Positions 21,859-33,307 of a DNA stretch of 64,000 bases are shown here, in pieces. The DNA is taken from contig NC_057800.1 in assembly GCF_018294505.1 (NCBI RefSeq), forward strand, positions 472,676,582 through 472,740,581, written 5' to 3'. The notes beneath the pieces are model-generated. The model saw only the letters and a program-made list of their open reading frames with translations, was not told where the DNA came from and did no database searches. The position numbers and the translations under genes are program-made. Position 1 is the first letter of the stretch. Every line of letters starts with the position of its first letter. The stretch comes from Triticum aestivum (lineage: Eukaryota; Streptophyta; Magnoliopsida; Poales; Poaceae).

Positions 21859-24080
21859 TTGGCGCCCACCGTGGGGCCTGGTGCACCGCCATCCAGAGAT
21901 CTATTCTGGACGGGAACCTTGTTCCTCCCTAGCGAGGGTAGCCAGCCTGGCACACCCGATGGCGCTTGCGCCGACGTGCTTCATGGTGCGGAGGTCACCT
22001 GCGCGGCAGCCTACCTCGCCAAACTTGTTGGCGAGATCCGCCTCTCCAATGAGCCCGCGCCCATCGTGGGCGCACTTAGCCTCGAGAGCTGCTTCGTCGG
22101 CCTCCTTGACAAGCTCCACATCGCCAACGAGCCTGCTACTGACTTGGAGTCGGTTGGCTCTACCGACCCGATGCTTGTCGACACAGATATGACCTCCTTC
22201 GACTCCTTCCCCACCAACGTGGTGGTCATCGACGACCCTCTCCCTCGCACGGAGAGCGACGGCAGCACCGTCACAGAGGTACTTGTCATCAGCCACAATG
22301 GGGCTTCTGGAGGAGCCGGCCAGGACCCATTGTAGGCGGCAATTCTGGACCTGTCCACGCCCATTGTGGCAGATGCAGATGCCGAGACGCCGGAAGCTTG
22401 CCGCATCTCGCTCGTGGAGAATGCCAGGAAGATGGCTAACATGAGATGCCTCTCTGAGGCCTTCCAGCGTGAGGTTGACCACGCTGTTGGCGGCACGCCG
22501 ACTGCTGGAGGGCCCAGCCGCATGGGCACGATCCGGCAGCGAGGCGGCACCGTCGCCAACATGTTTGGAGTAGACCGCCCAGTCTACGCCACACCTATGG
22601 AGAACATACGCGCTGCCCAGGCGGCAACAGACAAGCTGGACCACCTGGAGGGCAACGAGCATCGCTACATGACGGAGCGCGTTCAGCAGCTTATCGACGC
22701 GGTGGCCGCCCTGCAAGAAGCCGGCTGCCGTGCGAAAGAACCCGGCCAGTGGGTGGAGAACCCGCCCCTTCGCCAAGAGCATGGCGCAACCTCCCGGACG
22801 TCGACAGGCGGTGTCCGCGACAGATGAGACAAGGAGCCGGCTGCCAGCCGCAGCCAGACTCGCATCACCATCGAGCGCGACGAAGATGGTCGCCCACGAG
22901 CAGTAGAACAATGGGCGACTATCCGCCACCTCCACCTCCTCGAAGGGAGAGGCGCGTTTCCCCGCCGCCCGTTGACCACCCGACACTCGGCGACCGCCTA
23001 GGCCGCCGAGAGGGAGTCGGAGAGAAGGACGCCCGCCATCGGATCGACCGCCTGGTGCGATCCCTGGCATTGGAAGAAGAAGATGTGGTGGCCCCGCCTT
23101 GCTTCGGCCCCCGCATGCACGACGAGCCCTTTCCCAAAGGGTTCTCGCTCCCAAGAGACACGCCCAAATACAATGGCTCCATAAAGCCGGAGGATTGGCT
23201 AGTGGACTACTGCACAGCCGTCAGCATAGCAAACGGCAACAAGCGCGTTGCCATAAAGTACGTCCCACTCATGCTCCAGGGCACGGCCTGGACATGGCTT
23301 AACAGCCTCAAGCCCTACAGCGTCAACAGTTGGATGGATTTCACCAAAGTGTTCATCCGCAACTTCACCAGCACCTTCAAATGGCCGCCCAAGCCCCGCT
23401 AGATCTCACCGTGCGTTCAAGGCCCAGACGAGTCCACTCGCGACTATCTGACGCAGTAGGCCGAATTGCGCAACTCCTGTGAAGGGGTGCACGAGGTCCA
23501 GGCGATCGAGTACTTCACAGCCGGGTGCCGAGAGGGCACCCTGCTCAAGCACCCACTCCTCTGTGACGAGCCTGCTACGCTTGACGAACTGCTAATCATA
23601 GCAGACAAGTACGCCACTGCCAACTCCTCTATGAAGTCGGAGCTCTGAGTGGACACTTCAAGAAAAGTGCTCCCTCCGCCCCCCCAGAAACGTCGGCTGC
23701 TAACAACAGCCGGCGCCAGCAGCCGAACGACAACAAGCGCAAGGCCTCGATGCCGGCTTCCATTAGCCGAAAGGTGGCAACAGTCGAAGATTAGCAGCCT
23801 GAAGGACAACCCGGCCCCAAGCGCTAGAAGGGAGGCAAGCCTGCTTGGCTACCCGCCTTCTCCTACGAGCAGACCCTTGATGCTCCCTGCAAGTTCCACA
23901 GCGGTGCGAAGGCATCCAACCACACCACTCTTAAGTGCCATTAGCTCACCTGAATCTCCAAGGGTGAAGGACTGCTGCCCCCTCCGCCTTCTCCTCCTCA
24001 GCAGCCGGCGGCCCGACCAGCAGTCGGCGCCAATCAAGATGACTATCCTGAAGAGCATGGAGCCCATCTCGTCTTCACCA
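21859..24080 (+). pseudogene. gag: gag of gypsy element B (several frames)
   Basis: The N-terminal part is 21859-22335, then after a stop 22366-22827. The capsid-like domain is in 22990-23650, with YNGSIKPEDWL, AIKYVPLMLQGTAWTWLNSL and the segment TRDYLTQ. The C-terminal part has a retroviral zinc-like YEQTLDAPCKFHSG with HTTLKCH, readable around 23865-23940 in a shifted frame. Gag coats the RNA. At least five stops (22335, 22827, 23402, 23460, 23648) and frame changes break it. Codons are GC-rich, unlike the AT-rich Sabrina-like gag. Confidence 0.85.
21860..21877 (+). other. Primer binding site of element B
   Basis: TGGCGCCCACCGTGGGGC, a PBS common in grass gypsy elements of this type, sits just after the LTR. 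Confidence 0.7.
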
Positions 24081-24082
24081 GC

Positions 24083-24630
24083 GTGGCAGACGATCGGGGC
24101 AGCCGGCGTCAGCAACACCGAGAGGTGAACGCCATTGCTTCAAGTGCTCCAGAATTCATGCATTGGTCTAAGAAGCCAATCAGCTGGAGACGGGCTAACC
24201 ACCCGGAGGTGATGCCCTCTCCGGGTTCTTATGCTCTAGTGCTGGATGCCACCCTTGCAACGGAGAGGCGAGCTGCCCATTTCTCCCGGATTCTGATAGA
24301 TGGCGGCAGCAACATCAACATCCTATACCGCGATACCATGGAAAAGTTATGCATTAAAGAGAGGCAGCTCCAGCCCAGCCGGACCGTTTTCCATGGTATC
24401 GTGCCCGACCTGTCCTGCTCACCAATCAGCAAGGTCAAGATAGATGTCATCTTCGAAGACAAGGATCACTTCTGCCGCGAAGCGATTTGGTTTGAGGTGG
24501 TGGACCTTGAGAGCCCTTACATGTGCTCCTAGGCCAGCCGGCTCTAACCAACTTCACAGTGGTGCCACACTATGCCTACCTCAAGATGAAGATACCAGGA
24601 ACTAAGGGCATTATCAGGATATCTTGAGAC
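24083..24630 (+). pseudogene. pol: Aspartic protease of gypsy element B
   Basis: Contains HPEVMPSPGSYALVLDA and the active-site-type motif RILIDGGSNINILY (Asp-Gly-Gly-Ser) near 24290. It continues to FEVVDLESPY. A stop-producing change at 24530 ends the frame where relatives read on into LLGRPAL-like sequence. The tail VPHYAYLKMKIPG continues to 24627 in another frame. Confidence 0.82.
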
Positions 24631-24942
24631 TATGAGAAGTCGGCCGATTGTGCTACGGCCAGCAGCCGGTTGGCTGAGTCCCTTGTGATTGCTGCTAAGA
24701 AGAAGCTCCTGGTCCGGGTGGTGGCCATGACCGGCAAGCAGCCGGACATGTCCCTAGAGCCCAAAGAGTCAGAGAACCAGGGCTCCTTCCAGCCAGCCAA
24801 AGAGACGAAGAAGATTCGCTTGGACCCATAGCACCCGGAAAGGCATGCTGCCATAGGGGCCAACCTTGACAGCAAATAGGAAAACGAGCTCATCGATTTC
24901 CTCCATGAGAATCGGGACATCTTTGCATGGTCTCCCAAGGAC

Positions 24943-25404
24943 ATGCCGGGTGTTCCGACGGATTTCACTGAGCACAAGCTACATGTCAGATCAGACGCCA
25001 AGATGGTCAAGCAACCCCTCCGCCGGCTATCGGAAGAGAAAAGAAGAATTGTTGGTAAGGAGATAGCCCAGCTCCAGGCAGCCGGCTTCATCATGGAAGT
25101 ATTTTTTCCAAAGTGGCTTGCCAACCCAGTCCTTGTACTGAAGAAGAACAACAACTGGCGCATGTGCATTGATTACACCAGCTTTAATAAAGCTTGCCCA
25201 AAGGATCAGTTTGCTTTGCCTCAGATTGATCAAGTAATAGACTCCACAGCCGGATGCGAGTTGTTGAGTTTTTTGGATGCTTATTCAGGATATCACCAGA
25301 TCAAATTGAACCCGGCAGACTGCCTGAAGACCGCTTTCATCACACCATTCAGAGCCTTCTGCTACCTGACCATGACATTCGGCTTGAGAAATGCCAGTGC
25401 CACC
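24943..25404 (+). pseudogene. pol: Reverse transcriptase, first half (element B)
   Basis: Readable RT blocks: EHKLHVRSDAKMVKQPLRR, IVGKEIAQLQAAGFI, WRMCIDYTSFNKACPKD, FLDAYSGYHQIKLNP (first catalytic Asp) and FGLRNASAT. The sequence breaks after GCCACC at 25404, the target of the Fatima-like insertion, and resumes at 36068 with TTTCAGCG (FQR). The upstream spacer 24650-24940 carries stops. Confidence 0.9.
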
Positions 25405-25876
25405 TATCGGTGTCAAAACCGGTGGATCTCGGGTAGGGGGTCCCGAACTGTGCGTCTAAGGCGGATGGTAATAGGAGGCAGGGGACACGATGTTTACCCA
25501 GGTTCGGGCCCTCTTGATGGAGGTAATACCCTATGTCCTACTTGATTGTTCTTGATGATATGAGTATTACAAGAGTTGATCTACCACGAGATCAAAGAGG
25601 CTAAACCCTAGAAGCTAGCCTATGGTATGATTGTATGTTGTCCTACGGACTAAAACCCTCCGGTTTATATAGACACCGGAGGGGGCTAGGGTTACACAAG
25701 GTCGGTTACAAAGGAGGAGATATACATATCCGTATTGCCTAGCTTGCCTTCCATGCCAAGTAGAGTCCCATCCGGACACAGGACAAATTCTTCAATCTTG
25801 TATCTTCATAGTCCAACAGTCCGGCCAAAGGATATAGTCTGGTTGTCCGGAGACCCCCTAATCCAGGACTCCCTCA
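25405..25876 (-). repeat. LTR (3' LTR in element orientation), Fatima-like 1
   Basis: Plus-strand start is TATCGGTGTC (TG changed to TA) and the end is GGACTCCCTCA. On the minus strand it starts TGAGGGAGTCC and has TATATAAACCGG at about 25660-25671 as a likely TATA box. Confidence 0.93.
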
Positions 25877-26312
25877 GTAGCCTCTGAACCAGGCTTCAAT
25901 GACGATGAGTCCGGCGCGCAGTGTTGTCTTAGGCATTGCAAGGCGGGTTCCTCCTCCGAATACACCATGGAAGAGTTTGAATGCAAGGATAGTGTCTGAC
26001 CCTGCAAAATAAGTTCCACATACCACCGTAGAGAGAATAATATTTCCACAAATCTAATCTGCTGACACGTTTTGACAACATGACATCATACCATGGCCCA
26101 GTTATTATTTGAACCGCTTTTCTCAACCAGCTCCGCATATATCGCGAGGCGGTTTTCTTTATACGTCTTGTCAAAGCAGATATCGTGTTCCCCTTATCAA
26201 GGGATTCTCATCAATACGGACGTGGGTAACCCAACCGCGCCATCAATTACGGTGCCTAAGGAATAAGCGGTTTTGCCAGGCAAGTGGGGAGACACATCGC
26301 CTCCTCCACCCT

Positions 26313-26318
26313 TATAAA
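26313..26318 (+). promoter_or_regulatory. Putative TATA box of the antisense gene, element 1
   Basis: CCTTATAAAGGG lies about 115 bases before the first ATG of the plus-strand gene, with a pyrimidine-rich leader after it. A comparable TATAAATA precedes the same gene in the second copy at 57749. Confidence 0.5.
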
Positions 26319-26431
26319 GGGACAAAGATTTACTTTTTTCACCCACGCCTTCTTCCTTCTCGCTTACCCATTCCCGCACACTCGAGCTCTAGCGCCCAAG
26401 CTCGCGCTCTTCTTCTCAAACCACTCCAATC

Positions 26432-29400
26432 ATGTCCGGAGCAGGAGGCAAGTGGATGGTCTCCTCCGTCACGGAGGAGAACATCAAAAAGTTACGGGAA
26501 GCCGGATACTTGGCCGCGGATATCGCACACCGGCTGCCAAATGCGGGGCAGATCGTCCCCACGCCCGAACCCCATGAGAGGGTAGTTTTTGTTACCCATT
26601 TCGTCCGCGGACTGGGATTTCCTCTCCACCCGTTTTTCCGCGGGCTCATGTTCTACTACGGGCTGGATTTTCATGACCTGGCCCCCAATTTCATCCTCAA
26701 CATCTCGGCGTTTATCATCGTGTGCGAGGCCTTCCTCCGCATCAGGCCCCACTTCGTCCTATGGCTGATAACCTTCAATGTCAAACTGAAGGTGGTGGGT
26801 GGCCAACAAGCAGAGTGTGGAGGCGCCATGGTGGGCAAGATGCCTAATGTCACCTGGCTCGAGGGCACCTACGTGGATACCATAAAGGGGTGGCAATCGG
26901 GGTGGTTCTACATCACCGAGCCGCGCGACTCCAACTGGGTGGCGGCCCCCAAATTTCGATCCGGAATCCCCACGCGGCTCACCTCCTGGAAAAAGAAGGG
27001 CCTGTCCTGGGGTTCTTCGGTAGAGCTGACCAGACTCCAGACCTGCATCCAGAACATGACGAACAAGAAAATCAAGCTCGTCAACATGGTCCAGGTTATG
27101 CTCTTCCGCCGGATCCTTTTGTGTCAACGACGGGCATTTGTTTTGTGGGAGTTCGACTTGGCCAAGCACCAGATGCTGTGAGAGCTCTACGACACGACGC
27201 ACGAGGATGTCTCGAGGGTGCTGTTTAAGGGCGCCGAGATGCGTCCCTCCCTCACCGAGGACCGCGGACTCAGCGCAAAGCGCCGCCCCCATCCGGTAGG
27301 CTTCTATATCTCTCAGGGTATTTATTTGCCTTGGTTTAGTTATGTGCTGGATCTAAGCTTTCATGTCACTAACATGACAGGATAGAGACAGTGGAGCAGC
27401 TTGATTGCCCAGCCCCCCTGCCCGAAGATCATGCAGACGCTCTTCTAACGAAGATGCTGACTCCGGCACCTTATGAGGTGCCGGAAAAGAAGGCCAAGAA
27501 GAAGGCCATGGGGACCCGAAAGGGTCTCCGGCGCAAGGTTATATCGGACTCATCGTCCGATGACTCCGACGCGCACACCTCCCACGGAAACGAGGAGGAG
27601 GAGAAAAGTTCTCCCCCCAGCCGGGGGAGACAAGAAAAGAAGGCCGGCCCATCCGGGAAGGCTGAAGGGTCCAAGAAGGGAAAGACCCTCCCTCCGGACT
27701 GTGCCACGACGGCCGCCGACAGCGGCGACGAGTGGCTACCCAGGGACAAGCCCCTGGCGAAGTCGTAAGTGTCCGGACACCATAGTACTTCCTCATGCCG
27801 AACATGATTATGCAGTCCGTCCCGAGCTCATCTCGACGTACCCTCGTCGAGCGGCTCTTTGGACTCATCGGATATGAACAGTGGTTCTCCTCCGACCGCT
27901 TCCACCCCTCGCCCTACGGACAACGCCGAGGTGTTGTCTCAGAAGGCACCGCGCCAAGGGGAGGTGATCCTGGGGGCGCCTCACAGCGACCTCCTAGACC
28001 CTGGGTACCAAGGGAGCGAGGCTCCTACGGGCTTCGAGTTCGGGCCCCAGCCAGACACTGCGCCGGAACATCCGATGGTTCTGGACTCCGGCAGGAGGTC
28101 CCCCATTAAGGGGGGCCAACCATCTGTGCCGGTGTCCTCTGTCCAACCAGAGGCACCAGACACCCTGCCGGAAGCGCTTCGCAGCGCTTCCATCGAAGAA
28201 GAGCACCACACTATCATGAGTGCGGTGGTCGAGAAGGTTCAGTCCGCCAAAAACAGACTGACCGAAGCTTGCACCAGCCTCCTAACAGGCTTTGAGGTAA
28301 GCATTCAAAATATAAGAAAATATTACCGCATAGATAGTAGCCCGTGATGCTCTGTTCGGTGTTCGCAAAGAAAAGCCGAATAGAGTACAAATGATAACTC
28401 AGGAGTCTAATCAGAGTATGTCTATGCGTATGTGCAGGCTTCACTTCTGGCCGCTGCCGCACGTACTACGGAGGTCTCTACGCTGAAGCAGGACCTGAAG
28501 CGGTCCGAGGACGAGCTCAGCCTTACCAAGAGGCAGCTCGAAGAGAGCAAAGGTAAGATATACCCCTGTCTATATAGTTAAAAAGAAGTTCGGGTGTAAA
28601 GTAATAGGATCATCATGAATTTGTCAGGGGCCACGACCAAGGTGGAGACCCTGAGGAAGGCGTTGTCCGAGGCCAAAGACAAAGAAGCCAAAGAACTCAT
28701 TGAACGGGAGAAGCAAGAAGCCCGGGTAGGCGAGGTGCAGCAAGAGCTCGAGGCTCTTGCCAAAAAGCACGAGTCCTTGGAGCTTGACTCTAAGACGCGA
28801 GAGTACGAGCTCGCGCTGGCGCTTGAAAGCGTCCAGTGCGCCAAGGCCGAAGCCCACAAGGCCCTCCAGGAGATTGACGCGGTGAAGAAGATAGCAGAGG
28901 GTAAGGCATTCTTTATGCAAAGCAAGCACGTGAAGGAGACTTTCCTTTTTTTTACCCGAGTTCGGAGCTCTCCAGGAGCGTTTGCAGATCTTCCCCACAG
29001 TGTACTGGATGCCGCGGAGTTTTACCGGGCTGGGGAGGGGAGCTCAACGGAGAAGTTGTTCTGGCCTCAATATACTGGGATCGAACACCCCGTGCCGTTG
29101 AGCGACCAACTGAAGCAGTTGGTCGAACTTCACAAGGCGGCCGAATAGGCCATGAGGGGCCTTATAGTCCGGATGTGGCCTGGCGAGCCCCTGTCCGGCA
29201 CCTACTTCGTTCTGGTGAGGCGGCTTGTGGAAGCCTGCCCACGGCTTGAAGTCATCAAGCAGTCCGTCTGCATCGAAGGTGCCCGTGCTACGTCTTGAGC
29301 TTCCGTTGGTTTTCCCCGAAGAGGAAGGGATGATGCAGCAGGGTAGCGTAAGTATTTCCCTCAGTTTTTGAGAACCAAGGTATCAATCCAGTAGGAGCCC

Positions 29401-31023
29401 ACGCTCAAGTCCCTCGTACCTGCACAAAGCGATAGCTACTTGCAACCAAAGCGATTAGGGGTTGTCAAGCCCTTCACGGTCACTTACGAAAGTGAGATCT
29501 GATAGATATAATATTTTTTGGTATTTTTGTTATAAAGATGGAAAGTAAAAAGTAAAGGCAAAGTAAAAAAGCAAAGCAAGATTAAAGTAATGGAGATTGA
29601 TATGATATGATCTGATAGATTTCACTAGTGGCTTCTCTCAAGAGCATAAGTATTCTACGATGGGTGAACAAATTACTGTTGAGCAATTGACAGAATTAAG
29701 CATAGTTATGAGAATATCTAGGCATGATCATGTATATAGGCATCACGTCTGTGACAAGTAGATCGAAACGATTCTGCATCTACTACTATTACTCCACTCA
29801 TCGACCGCTATCCAGCATGCATCTAGAGTATTAAGTTAAAAACAGAGTAACACCTTAAGCAAGATGACATGATGTAGAGAGATAAAGTCATGCAATATGA
29901 AATAAACCCCATCTTGTTATCCTCAATGGCAACGATACAATACGTGCCTTGCTGCCCCTTCTGTCACTTAGTAAGGACACCGCAAGATCGAACCCAAAGC
30001 TAAGCACTTCTCCCATGGAAAGGACTACCAATCTAGTTGACCAAACCAAACGGATAATTCGAAGAGACTTGCAAAGATAACCGATCATACATAAAAGAAT
30101 TCAGAAAATATTCAAATATTATTCATAGATAGACTTGATCATAAACCCACAATTCATCGGTCTCAACAAACACACAGCAAAAAGAAGATTACATCTAATA
30201 GATCTCCACAAGAGAGGGGGATAACTTTGTACTGAGATTCAAAGAGAGATAGGAAGCCATCTAGCTACTAACTATGGACCCGAAGGTCTGAGGTAAACTA
30301 CTCACACTTCATCAGAGGGGCTATGATGATGTAAAAGCCCTCCGTGATGATGGCCCTCTTCCGGCGGAGCTCCGGAATAGGCCCCAAGATGGGATCTCGT
30401 GGATACAGAAAGTTGCGGCGGTGGAATTAGGTTTTTGGCTCCTGTTCTGATCGTTTGGGGGTACGTGTGTATATATAGGAGGAAGGAGTATGTCGATGGA
30501 GCACCGAACGGCCCACGAGGCAGGGGGCGCGCCCTAGGGGGGGGCGCCCCCACCCTCGTGACCCCCTCTTTGATCCCTTGTAGTAGGGTCCAAGTCTCCT
30601 GGATCACGTTCGGTGAGAAAATCACGTTCCCGAAGATTTTATTCCGTTTGGACTCCGTTTGATATTATGTTTATTCGAAACACTAAAATAGGCAAAAAAA
30701 CATCAATTCTGGGCTGGGCCTCCAGTTAATAGGTTAGTCCCAAAAATAATATAAAAGTGGAAAATAAAGCCCAATATAGTCCAAAACAGTAGACAATATA
30801 GCATGGAGCAATCAAAAATTATAGATACGTTGGAGACATATCAGCCCGCAGGGCTTTTGCCCGGGCGAAGGTGCACTAGGCGAAGCTGGACGCCATGAAG
30901 CTGGTGAAGGAGGGGCTGCCGGAGGTCAAGGAGCATCGCTTCCCGGAGAATTACTATGAGAGTGTCCTGAAGGGTTCCCGCTTAGTGGTAGATGAGTGTT
31001 CCAAGGATGCAATTCTTGAATGA
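26432..31023 (+). pseudogene. Antisense gene of gypsy element: Transposase_28-like N-terminus plus coiled coil
   Basis: It runs opposite to the gag-pol of its host element. Exon 1 (26432 to about 27294) carries HFVRGLGFPLHPFFRGL and FIIVCEAFLRIRPHFVLW, the pattern of the plant family annotated as putative gypsy-type transposon (PF04195). A TGA at 27179 interrupts it. Later exon-like parts are 27380-27768 (Lys-rich, acidic and Ser-rich), 27859-28294, 28439-28553 and 28628-31023. The last has long Glu/Lys/Ala coiled-coil stretches. Introns have GTAAG donors and AG acceptors. A solo LTR at 29286-30843 splits the last exon; the frame continues past it as ARAFARAKVH. A stop at 29146 adds to the decay. 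The biochemical role is unknown. Confidence 0.7.
29286..30843 (-). repeat. Solo LTR, WHAM-like (1558 bp)
   Basis: It starts TGCTACGTCTTGAGC and ends GGAGACATATCA, matching the LTRs of the full element at 38013-49515. Target duplications GCCCG flank it (29281-29285 and 30844-30848). No internal region is present, so it formed by LTR-LTR recombination. Confidence 0.93.
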
Positions 31024-32230
31024 ACATGCCCATGTGATCGTGTAATATGAAACTAGTTCGTTTGCACCATGCGACGCTTTCTTAATTTAAAATATTACCT
31101 TCTCTGCGGCCGTTTATAAAATCTAAGAGTTGGCCAGTCATCGGTTTCTATCCCCATGTAACTAGTACTGGGGTGTTCAGGGTTAATCTGAACACTCTTT
31201 ACCCCAATTTTGTGTCCTTCAAGGGAGGTGTTCAGCGCAACGAACCAAGCAATCGGACTATAATGCTTTATCACTCTCACTTAGCCATAGAAGTCTATGA
31301 TTTTAAATTTTTGGCGAAGTCCCTGGTATTCGGAGGGCCAAATTTGGGGCGCTATACACACCTAAGCCGGACAAGGCCGACTCCTCGCCTGAAGCAGAAA
31401 AAGTCTTTAAGGACTTGAGACCTCTCAAACAGCGACCAGTCTCTCGCCTTATCATGACAGTGAGTTTTTGGCTTTCTCTACTGAGGTGCTCATCCGGAAG
31501 AACCGGGACACAATCGCAGTAGTTCTCCCACCACTATCTTAGCCGATATAGCGGAACGTAAGGTACCAAAGCATGGGAGCCGGGCAACCCAACATTTGAC
31601 CAAAGACATGATTCGGAGCTGATGCATATAATGCTATAACTTTGGGGTGCCGCACTACCGAAAGTGTTCGAACTTCTTGCGCCGTATTATGGGGTAAATG
31701 AGAGCCCTTGGCGTACCGACCGTACCCGAACGTGCGGGTGCAGATTGTCGTAAATGGACATATAAGAGAAAGAAAAAACTTAAATAATGCAATGACAAAT
31801 TAATGATATGCATTGTTATTTGAATAATACGTCGAAGCGTACTGGTACAAGTAGTGCAATAAGCATAAAGTAGGACAATTCGAAATGTCCTATCCCAGGG
31901 CAAGCTATGCATAAATAGTGAAAAGCGGGTATATCAAGTATTAAAGACCACCTGGCGGTTCCCGTGTTCATCTTAGCTTCATGCCTCCTTGGTTGTTGCT
32001 TCCGGAATGTGTCCGGCAATCGAGCTGCCGGAAAGGGCTTCCAAATAGCCAGGCCCTGAAAGAGAAAAGGAATGTCAAAGGTATACAACCCCTAGTGTGG
32101 TTAAGCCACAATGCGGGGCGTGTCCTGATTGCGCCCCCGCCTGTGTCCATGGTATTTTCAATGCGTAGTTATGTACACGCGGCACGGATTTCGTCGCTTC
32201 ACCGTGACTGGGACGGGGGCCGGATTTCTA
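31024..32230. other. Remainder between antisense gene and protease in Fatima-like 1
   Basis: No gene seen in 31024-32090. From about 32400 down to 32230 the minus strand still reads as a continuation of the protease region (TEEHTAALVAEAQ, PDTFKRVWNKLQQD) after a stop. This is where RT, RNase H and integrase should lie; they are deleted. Confidence 0.6.
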
Positions 32231-32398
32231 GGCGAGCTCTGATCGTGCCAGGTGATCCTGTTGCAGCTTGTTCCAGACTCGCTTGAAGGTGTCTGGGGGC
32301 AATGACACCGAATGAGTGGTCTGCCTGAACAGGCTGCTTTGTGCCTCTGCTACAAGGGCCGCAGTGTGCTCTTCTGTACAGAGCGAGCGTTCTGTGTT

Positions 32399-33307
32399 TC
32401 AATTTACTGTTATGACCCCGCAAGGTCCTGGCATCTTGACCTTGAGGTATGCGTAATGCGGCACTGCATTGAATTTTGCAAATGCTGTCCGTCCGAGCAG
32501 TGCATGATAGCCACTGCGAAACGGGACGATGTCGAAGATTAACTCTTCACTTTGGAAGTTATCCGGTGATCCAAAGACCACTTCCAGTGTGATTGAGCCT
32601 ATGCAATGGGCCTCTACACCTGGGATGACGCCTTTAAAGGTGGTTTTGCTGGGTTTGATCCTCGAGAGATCGATACCCATTTTTCGCACTATATCCTGAT
32701 AAAGCAGGTTCAGGCTGCTGCCACCATCCATAAGGACTCGAGTGAGGTGAAATCCGTCAATGATGGGGTCTAGGACCAGTGCGGCGGATCCTCCATGACG
32801 GATGCTAGTGGGGTGGTCCCTGTGATCGAAGGTGATCGGACAAGCAGACCATGGGTTGAACTTTGGGGCGACGGGCTCCATCGCATAGACGTCCCTTAGT
32901 GCACGCTTCCGCTTCCTCTTGGGAATGTGGGTTTCGTATATCATGTTCACCGTCTTCACTTGAGGAGGAAACCCCTTCTGTCCTCCTGTGTTCGGCGACC
33001 GGGGCTCCTCCTCATCATCGCTATGCAGTCCCTTGTCCTTTTTCTCGGCGTTTAACTTGCCGGCCTGCTTGAACACCCAGAATTCTCTGTTGGTGTGCTT
33101 GGCTGGCTTGTCGGGGGTGCCGTGGATTTGACACGAGCGATCCAGTATGCGATCCAGACTAGACGGAGTCGTAGTATTTGTTTTAAATGTCTTCTTCCGC
33201 TGACCGGATCTAGAGCCTCTGAATCCGGCATTAACTGATGTATCTTCTTCTTTTTTTGCCGTTATTGCGACACTTTGGTCTATTACGACGCTGCCTACCG
33301 TTAACAT
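32399..33307 (-). CDS. pol: Aspartic protease region, Fatima-like 1
   Basis: A 302-codon open frame. The first third is basic and Ser/Thr rich. The protease core has VLMDGGSSLNLLY near residue 195 (Asp-Gly-Gly-Ser site) and YHALLGRTAFAKF near residue 268. In a working element it would process Gag-Pol. It overlaps the end of gag by 77 bases in the +1 frame. The overlap contains a run of seven A on the coding strand (33251-33257); one A fewer would fuse the two frames. A stop after CGVITVN ends it at 32399. Confidence 0.82.
   Translation of the reverse strand: MLTVGSVVIDQSVAITAKKEEDTSVNAGFRGSRSGQRKKTFKTNTTTPSSLDRILDRSCQIHGTPDKPAKHTNREFWVFKQAGKLNAEKKDKGLHSDDEEEPRSPNTGGQKGFPPQVKTVNMIYETHIPKRKRKRALRDVYAMEPVAPKFNPWSACPITFDHRDHPTSIRHGGSAALVLDPIIDGFHLTRVLMDGGSSLNLLYQDIVRKMGIDLSRIKPSKTTFKGVIPGVEAHCIGSITLEVVFGSPDNFQSEELIFDIVPFRSGYHALLGRTAFAKFNAVPHYAYLKVKMPGPCGVITVN

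Noticed and set aside
21901..23154. 417-codon minus-strand frame opposite the gag of element B
   Set aside because: Long only because of high GC; the plus strand carries recognisable gag blocks and the minus frame has no family features.
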